Source: an uncultured Candidatus Saccharibacteria bacterium (GTDB lineage: Bacteria; Patescibacteriota; Saccharimonadia; Saccharimonadales; Saccharimonadaceae). Taken from it: a stretch of DNA of 52,169 nucleotides. A program made the position numbers and the translations under genes. The DNA is taken from contig CAMZHH010000003.1 of assembly GCA_947306745.1 (NCBI GenBank), forward strand, positions 1-52,169, written 5' to 3'. This document shows, in pieces, positions 7,935-16,666 of this stretch (position 1 is its first letter; every line of letters starts with the position of its first letter). The notes below the pieces were generated by a model. It did not search any database. It saw only the letters and a program-made list of their open reading frames with translations, and had not been told where the DNA came from.

Positions 7935-8567
7935 ATGAAGAAAACCACACGTATCTTTGCAGCACTGATGACCATTATTCTGTCCTGCTGCATGTTTGTC
8001 ACTCCGGCCTTTGCCACCACTAGTAGCCCGCTTAAACAGCGCTCAACCGAGTATACCAATGCCCTGGTAAACGCTGGCGCCTATTACGGATGGAATTCCG
8101 AACAGAAAACCGCTTCCGAGACGGCGCGCAAAATTGTAACCTCCATTAAGCTGAAAAACAGTAAATGGAGCATGACTGTTACTCAGACCACGGCGATGTC
8201 TTCTGGACGCATCAGCAATAGTTATGCGGTTGGTGGAACTACCTACTCGCTTACTAACATCAAAAAGACGCTCAAGAAATGCGCCGTCGGCACCGATAAA
8301 CGCAATGCTCTGAAAGATCAGGCAGCAATTTACGCTACCAAGCTTTCGGAATACGCGACGAAGAGAGGCTGGAAGACGAGCTTTAAGAGTTCCTACAAGA
8401 ACAAAAAAGCTAAACAAGTGGTCACCTTCGAAAATGGCAAGTATCGCTTCAACGCAACCGTAACCTGCTTCCGCAAGAGCGGCAAGATTGCCGTTAGCTA
8501 CTTGCGTCAAGGCAAAACTTCTACTGCAAAAGCCATCAAAAACTGGCTCGCCAAATATAAGCAGTAA
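7935..8567 (+). CDS. Secreted protein with two tandem related domains
   Basis: A 210-residue exported protein I do not recognise. Residues 1-27 are a classical signal peptide (MKKTTRI, a hydrophobic stretch, then PAFA before the likely cleavage). The mature part is basic and consists of two related halves. Each shows a Tyr/Leu helix ending in GW, a lysine-rich loop, a VT strand pair, an SG turn followed by a SY strand, and a final helix with a Leu/Lys pattern. The ATG at 7935 is preferred over TTG 7929 because GGAAGGAG (7918-7925) is correctly spaced. It has its own strong promoter, a structured leader and a downstream terminator, so it is monocistronic and probably abundant. The function is unknown. 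Confidence 0.8.
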   Translation: MKKTTRIFAALMTIILSCCMFVTPAFATTSSPLKQRSTEYTNALVNAGAYYGWNSEQKTASETARKIVTSIKLKNSKWSMTVTQTTAMSSGRISNSYAVGGTTYSLTNIKKTLKKCAVGTDKRNALKDQAAIYATKLSEYATKRGWKTSFKSSYKNKKAKQVVTFENGKYRFNATVTCFRKSGKIAVSYLRQGKTSTAKAIKNWLAKYKQ

Positions 8568-8591
8568 TACCAATCACCTTCTTCTCTTTAC

Positions 8592-8616
8592 GCCGCCCCT
8601 CCGGGGCGGCATTTTC
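8592..8616 (+). terminator. Rho-independent terminator
   Basis: The 8-bp stem GCCGCCCC/GGGGCGGC with a 3-nt loop is followed by ATTTTCT. It ends the transcript of the secreted protein and sits directly against the mnmA stop codon. Confidence 0.85.
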
Positions 8617-9638
8617 TAGGCTTCGATAATGCCGCCACCAAGACAGACGTCGCCGCGATAAAAGACGACCGACTGACCAGGCGTAAGCGACTTTTGTTCT
8701 TCAGTGAAGGTTAGCACGCCATCCTGATAATCCGCCTCTACGAGCGGTGCGCGGTGGCGAATGCGCGCCTGAATATGGCGCCCATCATCGCCGTGGCGCA
8801 AAATAACATCTTTGAGTTTAATAGTGTTCGTCCAAAGTTTGAGCGAATTAAGATTCTGTGAGACATAGACAATATTAGCGTCCATGTCTTTTTTGACGAC
8901 ATAATAAGGCAAGCCAGCTTTAAGGTTAAGCCCGTGGCGCTGACCAAGCGTATAGAAAATTGCGCCGTCATGCACGCCTATTTCTGCGCCAGTTTCGAGT
9001 TCGACAATTTTGCCCGGCTTAGTCTCGATAAATTCCGCCAAAAAGTCTTTCATGTTCGCTTCACCCACAAAGCAAACACCCATCGACTCAGCTTTATGCG
9101 CCACACTTAGGCCAATTTCGGCCGCTAAGGCTTTTACCTCGGGCTTGAGCATATCGCCAACTGGGAAAATTGTCTTTTCAATGACGTCTTCGGTGATGCG
9201 ATAAAGAAAATAAGTCTGATCTTTGTTCTCGTCTTTAGCTTTCAGCAACGCGCGACCGTTCGTCTTAGCATAGTGGCCAGTGGCAATCATGTCCGCCCCC
9301 TGCTCAAAGGCGGTATCGGCGAACAACTTAAACTTAATCTCCTGGTTGCACATAATGTCAGGGTTCGGTGTATTGCCCTTTTGATATTCGGCAAGCATAT
9401 AATCGACTACTTTCTGCTTATATTCCAGCTCAAAATCAAACACGCGAAAATCGATACCTAGTTTAACCGCCACACGTTTCGCATCGGCGAGATCTTCCGC
9501 CCATGGGCATTTCATGCCTGGGAGATTTTTGCTCCAGTTCTTCATGTAGACGCCGACAACTTCGTAGCCTTGTTGCTGCAAAAGATAAGCCGAGACGGCC
9601 GAATCAACGCCACCAGACATGCCTAAGAAAACTTTCAT
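8616..9638 (-). CDS. mnmA: tRNA-specific 2-thiouridylase
   Basis: MnmA places sulfur on U34 of tRNA Lys, Glu and Gln, using ATP and a persulfide relayed from a cysteine desulfurase. One is encoded in this window at 16667-17821. The N-terminus carries the PP-loop GMSGGVDS. The first catalytic cysteine is in PDIMCNQEIKF and the second in GVCFVGE, and the GHYAKT and LGQRHGL motifs are present. At 340 residues it is close to the usual length. The ATG at 9638 (MKVFLGMSGG) is chosen over one 12 nt upstream, because the upstream ATG overlaps the -10 hexamer TATGAT (9646-9651). Confidence 0.95.
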   Translation of the reverse strand: MKVFLGMSGGVDSAVSAYLLQQQGYEVVGVYMKNWSKNLPGMKCPWAEDLADAKRVAVKLGIDFRVFDFELEYKQKVVDYMLAEYQKGNTPNPDIMCNQEIKFKLFADTAFEQGADMIATGHYAKTNGRALLKAKDENKDQTYFLYRITEDVIEKTIFPVGDMLKPEVKALAAEIGLSVAHKAESMGVCFVGEANMKDFLAEFIETKPGKIVELETGAEIGVHDGAIFYTLGQRHGLNLKAGLPYYVVKKDMDANIVYVSQNLNSLKLWTNTIKLKDVILRHGDDGRHIQARIRHRAPLVEADYQDGVLTFTEEQKSLTPGQSVVFYRGDVCLGGGIIEA

Positions 9639-9645
9639 TATTAAT

Positions 9646-9651
9646 ATCATA
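9646..9651 (-). promoter_or_regulatory. Putative -10 hexamer TATGAT of mnmA
   Basis: It ends 7 nt before the MKVF start, fitting the leaderless pattern. It deviates from consensus by one base. Confidence 0.35.
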
Positions 9652-9700
9652 ACATCAAAAGGCTACTCACGCTATTAAACGGCATCTCTAGCGCGTTGAG

Positions 9701-10735
9701 CTATTTTTCTTTGACGGCGAAAGCGGCACGGACTTTTTGACGATTTCTAACCACCCGAAAGATAAGAACCCAACAGATACACCAAATGAACTGACCAACG
9801 AGACGCAACACGCTTAGACCATTAATGCCAAAATTGAAACCCAGAAAACGAATAATCGCATGCCAATCTATAAAACATAAATCGATTAAATGTACGCACA
9901 ACACGATAAGCGAATACTCGCCAAACGGCTTGAGTACATTAGCTACTGGTCGGAGATATTTTTCGATCAGTTTCGCTACCACCAAAACGCAGAACGACCC
10001 AGCGATGGCGGCGACAATGTCAAGCGGTAATATCGAGAAACTCAATCGAACCATTGAGAAATAGTCGGATGTTTTAATACTAATCAAGAGCACGCAAAAC
10101 CACACAATGAACGAACCTAAGACGATCGGCCATTTCATTAATCGATTTAGTCCAATCTCTTTCATTTTGACGCCGATTAGCATATAGAACGTACCCGCAA
10201 TTGCCGACAAAATACTCCATGGTGCCCAAAAATGTGGCGCAATCATATATGCGGCCAGCATAGCAAGGCCAGCATATATGAAACGATACTTTTTATCGAT
10301 AATTAAATTCAAAAATAGCGACGCGAAGAACATCGCCAACAAAAACCAAATTGCACCAATCGGCTGAATGCCAAATTCGTAGTTATATCCGCTTCCGTAT
10401 AATGCGCTTAAAACCCACGACCACGTCGAGTGTACAGGAGCGCCCCAGAAATTAGCACCCGTATGACGCAGGACGAAAACTAAAGCAATAATAACGGCGC
10501 TAGTAATTAAATATGGCACTATTAGCGACTTAAGACGTTTCTTAATAAGTTCGCGCCATGGATATTTGCGTGCCAGCAAACCGCTAACAATGAAAAATAT
10601 CGGCAAATGGAAGGAAAACATAATTCGCACGACGACCGGCCAAGTGCTAAATCCAACATGCCCGATAATGATCGCTATCATACCGAGCGCACGGGCCACG
10701 TCGATATATTCGATTCTTTTACCTCTCTTAACCAT
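9701..10735 (-). CDS. Membrane acyltransferase (acyltransferase 3 family)
   Basis: A 344-residue polytopic protein with about ten hydrophobic segments. The N-terminus has the family signature: a RIEYIDVARALGMIAII segment followed by the GH of IIIGHVG, the usual position of the catalytic histidine, and then FHLPIFFIVSG. Relatives O-acetylate cell-wall or envelope glycans, so peptidoglycan or surface polysaccharide is the likely substrate (inference). I use ATG 10735 (MVKRGKR) because a minus-strand TATGAT preceded by TGT (10743-10748) ends 7 nt upstream. An in-frame ATG at 10810 lies upstream of that promoter. It is divergent from the MoxR operon. Confidence 0.85.
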   Translation of the reverse strand: MVKRGKRIEYIDVARALGMIAIIIGHVGFSTWPVVVRIMFSFHLPIFFIVSGLLARKYPWRELIKKRLKSLIVPYLITSAVIIALVFVLRHTGANFWGAPVHSTWSWVLSALYGSGYNYEFGIQPIGAIWFLLAMFFASLFLNLIIDKKYRFIYAGLAMLAAYMIAPHFWAPWSILSAIAGTFYMLIGVKMKEIGLNRLMKWPIVLGSFIVWFCVLLISIKTSDYFSMVRLSFSILPLDIVAAIAGSFCVLVVAKLIEKYLRPVANVLKPFGEYSLIVLCVHLIDLCFIDWHAIIRFLGFNFGINGLSVLRLVGQFIWCICWVLIFRVVRNRQKVRAAFAVKEK

Positions 10736-10742
10736 TAGTTTA

Positions 10743-10748
10743 ATCATA
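10743..10748 (-). promoter_or_regulatory. Extended -10 (TGT TATGAT) of the acyltransferase gene
   Basis: It ends 7 nt before the preferred ATG at 10735. Confidence 0.4.
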
Positions 10749-10834
10749 ACACTAATGGTTGCTAATCTGAAAGCATAAGCGTTTTGCAAAATATTTCGAG
10801 CTAAAAACAAAAGATTTTTTTGAAGCGTTTATGC

Positions 10835-10840
10835 TAAAAT
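10835..10840 (+). promoter_or_regulatory. -10 hexamer TAAAAT of the MoxR-VWA operon
   Basis: TATGC precedes the hexamer. Unlike most genes here there is a leader of about 25 nt with a Shine-Dalgarno GGAGG at 10862-10866 before the ATG at 10871. Confidence 0.5.
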
Positions 10841-10870
10841 AAATACAGTACTAATTTTGACGGAGGTGGG

Positions 10871-11530
10871 ATGTTCTATCCTAATCGACAGGCTTTGGGC
10901 GATCAGCTCGCAGTTAAGCTGACTCAGTATAAGGATACTGATTCGATTATTTTCTGCCTCAAGAAAAGTTCCCTCTTGTCATGTATAGAACTGGCAGCAC
11001 ATTTACACGCATATATTTATATATTGCAGTATTCCGAAATCGCCGACCCATTCGACATCACGCGTAATCTTGGCGCCATCACGAACAAGGGTGAATTCGT
11101 CTTAAATCCAGACATTTCGCAAAGTGAATATGAATATATTAATTCCGACTTCATGAGCGTGATTGAAGAGCGCAAGCGCGAGGCGTTCTCGAAGATTAAC
11201 GCTGAACCCGATCCGAATCCGAATTTCGACATGCGCGCTTTTAATAATCGCAACATTTTACTGTTTGCCGATGTCTTGATGACTTCTTTCCAGATTCAAA
11301 TCGCGCTAAATATGCTCAAGGCCTACTCGCCAGCCAAGGTGACTGGTACCTGTGGCAATATTACAGCGCCTATTTCCGATAAATTCAACATCGAGACTGA
11401 CGGCTGCACTTATATGGATATCTTACCGAATACTTTCTTTGACGACGATCACTATTTTGATCAGCCAGATACGTATAGTGAGGAACAAAAAATAAGTATG
11501 GCAAATAATATCAGCCTGTATTGGGCATAA
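10871..11530 (+). CDS. Degenerate phosphoribosyltransferase-like protein, first gene of the MoxR operon
   Basis: A 219-residue protein whose order of motifs follows the COG1926 type of predicted phosphoribosyltransferases. These are an NRQALGDQLA start, a CLKKSSLLSCIELAAHL segment where active relatives have an RGG loop, a LGAITNKGEFVLN strand, a charged helix, and ILLFADVLMTSFQIQIALNML where active relatives have a DDG-ATGAT PRPP loop. The RGG and PRPP-loop residues are absent here, so catalysis is unlikely. It may have become a binding or structural protein. The strong Shine-Dalgarno site and the 12-nt gap to moxR make it the first cistron of that operon. The family assignment is from pattern memory and needs a profile search. 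Confidence 0.6.
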   Translation: MFYPNRQALGDQLAVKLTQYKDTDSIIFCLKKSSLLSCIELAAHLHAYIYILQYSEIADPFDITRNLGAITNKGEFVLNPDISQSEYEYINSDFMSVIEERKREAFSKINAEPDPNPNFDMRAFNNRNILLFADVLMTSFQIQIALNMLKAYSPAKVTGTCGNITAPISDKFNIETDGCTYMDILPNTFFDDDHYFDQPDTYSEEQKISMANNISLYWA

Positions 11531-11542
11531 AAGGAGTACCAA

Positions 11543-12553
11543 ATGGACCAAACTAATAAAAACCCTAACAATCTGACGGATGCAGAGCTCGAAGGAGCAA
11601 AAGCCGTCATTACCCGTATTTCCAAAGCTTACGCTACTAAAGTTGTTGGCCAGGACGAATTGCGCCTATGTATGATGGTTGCCCTAATCGCTGGTGGTCA
11701 CGTTTTGCTCGAATCCGTACCAGGCCTTGCAAAAACTTTAGCCGCAAAGACGATTGCCGAAGCAGCTAATGGTTCGTTTAGTCGCATTCAATGTACGCCA
11801 GACTTATTGCCAAGCGATATTATTGGTACACAGATCTTCAACTACAACACCAACTCCTTCGAAACTAAGATTGGCCCAGTCCATGCCAACTTTGTACTTC
11901 TCGATGAGATTAACCGTTCTAGCGCCAAGACTCAGAGTGCTATGCTTGAGGCTATGCAGGAACATCAAGTTTCCGTTGGTGGTGTGATGTACAAAATGCC
12001 AGAACCATTTGTCGTGCTCGCAACTCAAAACCCAATCGAGCAGGAAGGTACTTACGAATTGCCAGAAGCTCAGCTCGACCGCTTCCTTTTGAAGGAGATT
12101 GTCGGCTATCCAAACCGCAACGAAGAATTACAAATTTTGAATTACACCCTCAGCGGTGCTACTACGAATAAATTGGAGGACGAACAAAAGGTCTCTATTG
12201 AAGACGTCAAGAAACTTCAGGGCCTCTGCAAGCGCATCGCCGTTGATGACTCAATCAAGAATTACATCGTAAATATCATCACCGCTTCACGTAACCCACG
12301 CGAGTTAATCGATGCCTCCCTCGCTCGTTACGTTGAATACGGCGTCAGCCCACGTGGCGCTATTGCCTTAATGCAAGTCGCCCAGGCAATCGCTTTGATT
12401 GAAGGTCGCACCTACGTCACGCCAGACGACGTCAAACGCCTCCGCTATGCCGCCTTACGCCACCGCATCATCCTCAACTTCGAAGCCGCGGCCGACGAAG
12501 TTCACTCCGAAGCCATTATTGACGCTATCTTTAATAAGATTCAAACACCATAG
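11543..12553 (+). CDS. MoxR-family AAA+ ATPase
   Basis: A 336-residue MoxR chaperone-like ATPase. It shows the Walker A region ESVPGLAKT, Walker B VLLDEINR, sensor 1 ATQNP, the LPEAQLDRF arginine-finger region and a C-terminal lid helical domain ending near PDDVKRL. MoxR proteins work with von Willebrand A partners encoded beside them to activate or assemble metal-dependent or envelope complexes. The neighbours here (DUF58, two VWA proteins, a TPR protein) are the standard set. An AAGGAG Shine-Dalgarno site precedes the ATG. The family is certain; the client is unknown. Confidence 0.95.
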   Translation: MDQTNKNPNNLTDAELEGAKAVITRISKAYATKVVGQDELRLCMMVALIAGGHVLLESVPGLAKTLAAKTIAEAANGSFSRIQCTPDLLPSDIIGTQIFNYNTNSFETKIGPVHANFVLLDEINRSSAKTQSAMLEAMQEHQVSVGGVMYKMPEPFVVLATQNPIEQEGTYELPEAQLDRFLLKEIVGYPNRNEELQILNYTLSGATTNKLEDEQKVSIEDVKKLQGLCKRIAVDDSIKNYIVNIITASRNPRELIDASLARYVEYGVSPRGAIALMQVAQAIALIEGRTYVTPDDVKRLRYAALRHRIILNFEAAADEVHSEAIIDAIFNKIQTP

Positions 12554-12591
12554 GGTTCAAAACGATAAAGTAGGAAAATAAAAGAACTAGT

Positions 12592-13479
12592 ATGCCAAGT
12601 TATCTCGTAAAAGTGCGGAAGAAGATGGACATCTATTCGCAGCGTCGCTCGCGAAATGTCCTCGCCGGCAATTACGGCTCCGTCTTTAAAGGACGTAGCA
12701 TGGATTTTGATGATTTGCGCGAATACACCTACGGTGACGATGTTAAGGATATCGACTGGAAAGCAACCGCTCGTTCGAGAAATATTATGATTCGTCGTTA
12801 TGTCGCAATTCGTAAACATAACATTCTCGTAGTAGCAGACAATGGTCGCTCTATGGCAGCCTTAGCACCGAGTGGCGAAACCAAGGGCGAAATCGCAGCA
12901 TTTTGTGCTGGCGTAATTGCTTATATTGCCCAACGTCACGGGGATTTGGTCGGTATGGTTTATGGCAATAAGGAAGGCAACAAGCGCTATTCCATGAAGG
13001 AAGATACTGCTTATATTGAAAACTTCCTCGACAAGTATGCTAAATCTATCGATATCGAAGCCGGCACGAGTGACATTAATTCCCTATTAACCTACATCTC
13101 GAAATCTTTCCGTGAGCGCATGTTTGTAATCGTAATCACTGATCCAAGTAGCGCTGCAACAGCGAACCGCGAACTCATCCGTCGCTTAAATGCACGCCAC
13201 GAACAAATGTATATTATGGTTGAAGATTCGCCAATGACAAACAACATCATCTCTGAGCAAATCGTGAACGATATCGACGGCGATGTGCGTTTGCCGCATT
13301 ATTTCCGCACAAATAAGAAGATTGCCGCTGCCGAAACGCAATTCCGCTCCAATCAAAAGGAGCTGATTGCAAAAGGTCTGCGTCGCTTCGGTATTGTAAG
13401 CTGTTCGGTCGATAGTACAGATAACGCTATTCCACGTATTTTCCAAATGTTAGAGGAGCAACGCCATGTCCGAAGGTAG
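12592..13479 (+). CDS. DUF58 domain protein
   Basis: A 295-residue cytosolic protein. The diagnostic DUF58 block is clear: an NVLAGNYGSVFKG segment followed by MDFDDLREYTYGDD and DIDWKATARS. A degenerate VWA-like fold follows, with ILVVADNGRSMAA (D-N-R-S instead of a full MIDAS). DUF58 proteins are the regular adaptor between MoxR ATPases and the membrane VWA proteins. Its 3' end overlaps the next gene by 14 bp, consistent with tight coupling. Confidence 0.92.
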   Translation: MPSYLVKVRKKMDIYSQRRSRNVLAGNYGSVFKGRSMDFDDLREYTYGDDVKDIDWKATARSRNIMIRRYVAIRKHNILVVADNGRSMAALAPSGETKGEIAAFCAGVIAYIAQRHGDLVGMVYGNKEGNKRYSMKEDTAYIENFLDKYAKSIDIEAGTSDINSLLTYISKSFRERMFVIVITDPSSAATANRELIRRLNARHEQMYIMVEDSPMTNNIISEQIVNDIDGDVRLPHYFRTNKKIAAAETQFRSNQKELIAKGLRRFGIVSCSVDSTDNAIPRIFQMLEEQRHVRR

Positions 13480-13942
13480 TAGTTTTTATGGTCCATTTTA
13501 TTACAGCATCGTTTGGACGGTGGTTGGTATGGCCTTCATTTTGCTGGCGATTAGTGCATTCGTATTGATTTTCTTCATTACGCGCAAGAAAAAGATTCGC
13601 TCGCTCAGTACGCTCAAAATTGAGGCACCAAAAACCGTCGATTTGAACGAGCTTAAAACTAAATATCTTGGCTTGATCGATCAGGCTGAACGCAATTACG
13701 AAAACCATATGATTAAAGCATCCGTTGCGCATCAACATTTCAGCTTAATAGTACGTCTATTCTACGCCGAAGGCCTCGGTTTTCATGCCGATATTATGAC
13801 TTTGACCGACTTAAAGAATTCCTTTAAGCAAGATTTGGTTGATTTGATTGAGCATTATTATCCAGACGAGTTTAATACGCTTGAAAAAGGTAGCGTCAAA
13901 GAAGCCGCGGAAATGGCCCGTGAGTTAGTGAGGAAGCAATGA
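13466..13942 (+). CDS. Small single-pass membrane protein of the MoxR operon
   Basis: A 158-residue protein with a short extracellular N-terminus, one membrane segment (about 13-38, ending before RKKKIR) and a cytosolic helical domain. I see no catalytic motif. Its position between DUF58 and the first VWA protein matches the small membrane subunit (DUF4381-like) of other MoxR operons, but the sequence is too divergent to assert that family. It overlaps DUF58 by 14 bp and the next gene by ATGA. Confidence 0.75.
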   Translation: MSEGSSFYGPFYYSIVWTVVGMAFILLAISAFVLIFFITRKKKIRSLSTLKIEAPKTVDLNELKTKYLGLIDQAERNYENHMIKASVAHQHFSLIVRLFYAEGLGFHADIMTLTDLKNSFKQDLVDLIEHYYPDEFNTLEKGSVKEAAEMARELVRKQ

Positions 13943-14937
13943 TACTTTATCCTTGGTTATTCGTAGCTCCAGTAATCGCTATTACTTTGATCGTTCTGTA
14001 TTCGCTCGCAATTCATCGCTCAAAACATTACCACCGCAAGAGCAAACGCAACGAAACGATGATTGCGCACACAAGTGCAATTCGCAACTTGCCTGAATAC
14101 AAGAAAGCAAAGAAGCGCTACTTAATGTTAATCATTTTAGCTGCCATATTCCTATTTGGCGCCATCGCTTCTACCGTCGTCGTCGCTTCACGTCCAGTTT
14201 CGACGGATTCGATTAGTACCGAATACGACAACCGCGATATTATGCTCTGCCTCGACGTAAGCGGCTCAACCAATGACACTATTGGCGACATGCTTTCTCG
14301 CTTACAACATGTAGTTTCCGAGATGAAAGGTGAACGTTTTGGAATTGTAGCATTCGACGGCGTGCCGATTACGGTTTCCCCGCTCAGTAATGACTATAAA
14401 GTAATCGATCAGCTATTAGAGTCGATTAAGGATAATCAATCCATATATCTCAGTGCCTCCCATACATATTCCTTGGGTTCATCCTTGATTGGCCCCGGCT
14501 TAGTAGGTTGCGTTAACTCATTCGACCACCTTGACGACACAGAACGTTCGCGCTCGATTATCTTATTCACGGACAACTATGCGTCATATACGCAACCAGT
14601 AAACATCATACAGGCCGCCAAATACGCCAAGCGTTACGGTATCACTATCTATGGCATTAATCCGGCCGACTATAGCCATGTCTATGACGGTGTAGCAGTA
14701 TCTGGCACGGACAAAGAATATATGGAAGCAGTTGCGCTTACCGGCGGTTCATACTACGCGGCCAGCTCAAAGAATACCGACGTAAATCATATTATTGATC
14801 AAATTATGGAACAGCAATCCGCCCTCTTGGAAGGCGCTGAGAAATATATCAAAACCGATTCGCCAGGTATTGCCATACTCGTCGCTTTCGTGATGATTAC
14901 TGTTTATCTCGTAGTAATTTGGAGGTTGCGCTTATGA
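13939..14937 (+). CDS. Membrane-anchored von Willebrand A protein (BatA-like)
   Basis: A 332-residue protein with an N-terminal membrane helix, a second one near residue 55-80, a VWA domain and a C-terminal membrane helix (about 310-330). The metal-site motif is complete at DVSGST (DxSxS), with a later Thr/Asp in LFTDNYA. BatA-type proteins form a membrane platform for the MoxR ATPase. Its start overlaps the stop of the preceding gene (ATGA) and its stop overlaps the next start. Confidence 0.9.
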   Translation: MILYPWLFVAPVIAITLIVLYSLAIHRSKHYHRKSKRNETMIAHTSAIRNLPEYKKAKKRYLMLIILAAIFLFGAIASTVVVASRPVSTDSISTEYDNRDIMLCLDVSGSTNDTIGDMLSRLQHVVSEMKGERFGIVAFDGVPITVSPLSNDYKVIDQLLESIKDNQSIYLSASHTYSLGSSLIGPGLVGCVNSFDHLDDTERSRSIILFTDNYASYTQPVNIIQAAKYAKRYGITIYGINPADYSHVYDGVAVSGTDKEYMEAVALTGGSYYAASSKNTDVNHIIDQIMEQQSALLEGAEKYIKTDSPGIAILVAFVMITVYLVVIWRLRL

Positions 14938-15926
14938 GATTACTGCCATTAATTCCAATTTGGTTAGCGATAGTATTCGCGGTTCTAATTGGTGCACTTC
15001 TGGTTTATTGCATCATTACGAAGAAATATCGCAAAATCGACAATTTCCGTCGAATCGGAATCCTGATTTTGGTCCTACTTATCGCATTAAGGCCAGTCAT
15101 ACGCGGCGGCGAAGGCGAATCGCAACTTAGCAATTTCAACATCTACTTCGCCGTTGACGCAACGAATAGCATGATTGCGAAAGACTGCGATAATGGCGAA
15201 ACGCGCCGTTTCGAAAAAGTGCGAGACGATATTAAAACTATCGCGCGCCAATTCCCTGGTTCGCAATATTCAATTATTATGCAGGATATCGCAACCTATG
15301 TCGCCATGCCGCTGTCTACGAATTCTGATACGTTAATTTCGTATGCAAATGCCTTAACTCCAAAAGACGAAACCTACAGCCAAGGTACTAGCATTTCGAA
15401 CTTACTCAATTTGGTAAGCGAAACAATGTCGAGTTATTCGAAAGAATTCCCAGATCGTAAAAATATTCTGTTCCTGTTTAGTGATGGTGAGATTACCAAT
15501 ACGTCTAGCTCATCAGCTACCACGAATCTAAAGAAGAATGTTTCGAGCGGCTACGTATTTGGCTATGGTACAAAAAATGGCGCCCCACTCGAACGAATTC
15601 AGAGTGGAACTGGCAAAATTATCGAGGATAGCTTCATTACGGAAGGTTTGGGTTACTCTGGTACGCGTCACTATTCCAGAATCGACGAAGCTACTTTAAA
15701 GAGCGTCGCGAATTCGATCGGAATAAGCTACAACAACCGCACCTTTGGCGATATGCCGTCCAACTTTGCAGACGAATTAAGCAAGGATGAAAAGTTAACT
15801 GGCTCCAACTTAGTAGAATCATACACGGAAATCTACTGGATTATTGCCCTACTATTACTTGCTGCAATCATCTGGGACTTCTACGCTGTATTTAATCGCT
15901 TACTGCTCGAAAGGAGAGAAAAATAA
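14934..15926 (+). CDS. Second membrane-anchored von Willebrand A protein (BatB-like)
   Basis: A 330-residue paralogue of the preceding gene. Two N-terminal helices flank KKYRKIDNFRR, the VWA domain has AVDATNSM (DxTxS metal site) and LFSDGEI, and a C-terminal helix lies near 302-325. I start at ATG 14934 because it overlaps the previous stop as ATGA and GGAGG lies 8 nt upstream. An in-frame ATG 15 nt earlier lies before that site. Two VWA proteins side by side suggest a heteromeric metal-dependent complex at the membrane. Confidence 0.9.
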   Translation: MRLLPLIPIWLAIVFAVLIGALLVYCIITKKYRKIDNFRRIGILILVLLIALRPVIRGGEGESQLSNFNIYFAVDATNSMIAKDCDNGETRRFEKVRDDIKTIARQFPGSQYSIIMQDIATYVAMPLSTNSDTLISYANALTPKDETYSQGTSISNLLNLVSETMSSYSKEFPDRKNILFLFSDGEITNTSSSSATTNLKKNVSSGYVFGYGTKNGAPLERIQSGTGKIIEDSFITEGLGYSGTRHYSRIDEATLKSVANSIGISYNNRTFGDMPSNFADELSKDEKLTGSNLVESYTEIYWIIALLLLAAIIWDFYAVFNRLLLERREK

Positions 15927-16666
15927 TGCTGAATCTTGATCCGCAAATCATTGACCAAGATAAAGTTCGTCTTCGTCGCCGAAAGAAGCTATTGAAGTAC
16001 GCGATTATTCCTATTATCCTCGTTTTGCTTATAGGTGTTTTCTTCTTGCGTACAGGTTTCTATAATATCGTTTATAAACTTTCATACGACAATCGTAATT
16101 ACGATACTCCTACTTCAATTTCATCAATGCAGCTCTTCGGTAATATGATTCAGCCTTACATCGCATACTACAACCGCGGTACGGCCGAATTGAATATTTC
16201 TGAGTATGACGAAGCTGAGGAAGATTTCCGTGCAAGTCTGCGCGAGAATCCGCCAAAAGCCGAACTATGTAAGATTTATGTTAATTTGTCGTTCAGTATC
16301 GAAATGCAAGCCGATCGCGCCGCGCAACGAAAGTTGTACGATGATGCATTAGTGCTCTATAACCGCGCTGAATCCGTTCTGTACGAAAACAGCTGCGCTT
16401 CAAAAGATGGCGAGAGTGGAGGAGGTGACGAAAAAGCCGAGGAGTCACAAGAACGTATCAATAGTAAACGCCGTCGCGCGGTCCAACAAATGAATAACGA
16501 AGAAGAAAGCCAAAATACTGGAGATTTTGATAGTTCAGAAATCTCCCAGGATGACCTTGAAGCCATGCGCAATATGCAGAATTCGTCCGATAGTATCCGA
16601 AATTTACAATACGGACTCGGCAAGAAAGCCTCGGGTGGCGCCAACACTCACGATAAACGTTGGTAA
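15926..16666 (+). CDS. Membrane-anchored TPR protein (BatC-like), last gene of the operon
   Basis: A 246-residue protein with a short basic cytosolic N-terminus and one membrane helix (about 25-45). A tetratricopeptide-like stretch follows (AYYNRGTAELNISEYDEAEE and a second helix pair with ALVLYNRAE), then a charged, Ser/Glu-rich disordered tail. TPR proteins of this position (BatC) close Bat operons. The start overlaps the previous stop (TAATG). There is no gap to the convergent cysteine desulfurase gene and no visible terminator. Confidence 0.82.
   Translation: MLNLDPQIIDQDKVRLRRRKKLLKYAIIPIILVLLIGVFFLRTGFYNIVYKLSYDNRNYDTPTSISSMQLFGNMIQPYIAYYNRGTAELNISEYDEAEEDFRASLRENPPKAELCKIYVNLSFSIEMQADRAAQRKLYDDALVLYNRAESVLYENSCASKDGESGGGDEKAEESQERINSKRRRAVQQMNNEEESQNTGDFDSSEISQDDLEAMRNMQNSSDSIRNLQYGLGKKASGGANTHDKRW

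Noticed and set aside
10871-16666. MoxR-VWA genes as a ternary-type phage defence system
   Set aside because: The gene set is the common MoxR-DUF58-Bat order with membrane helices and TPR anchor; nuclease or other defence effectors are missing.
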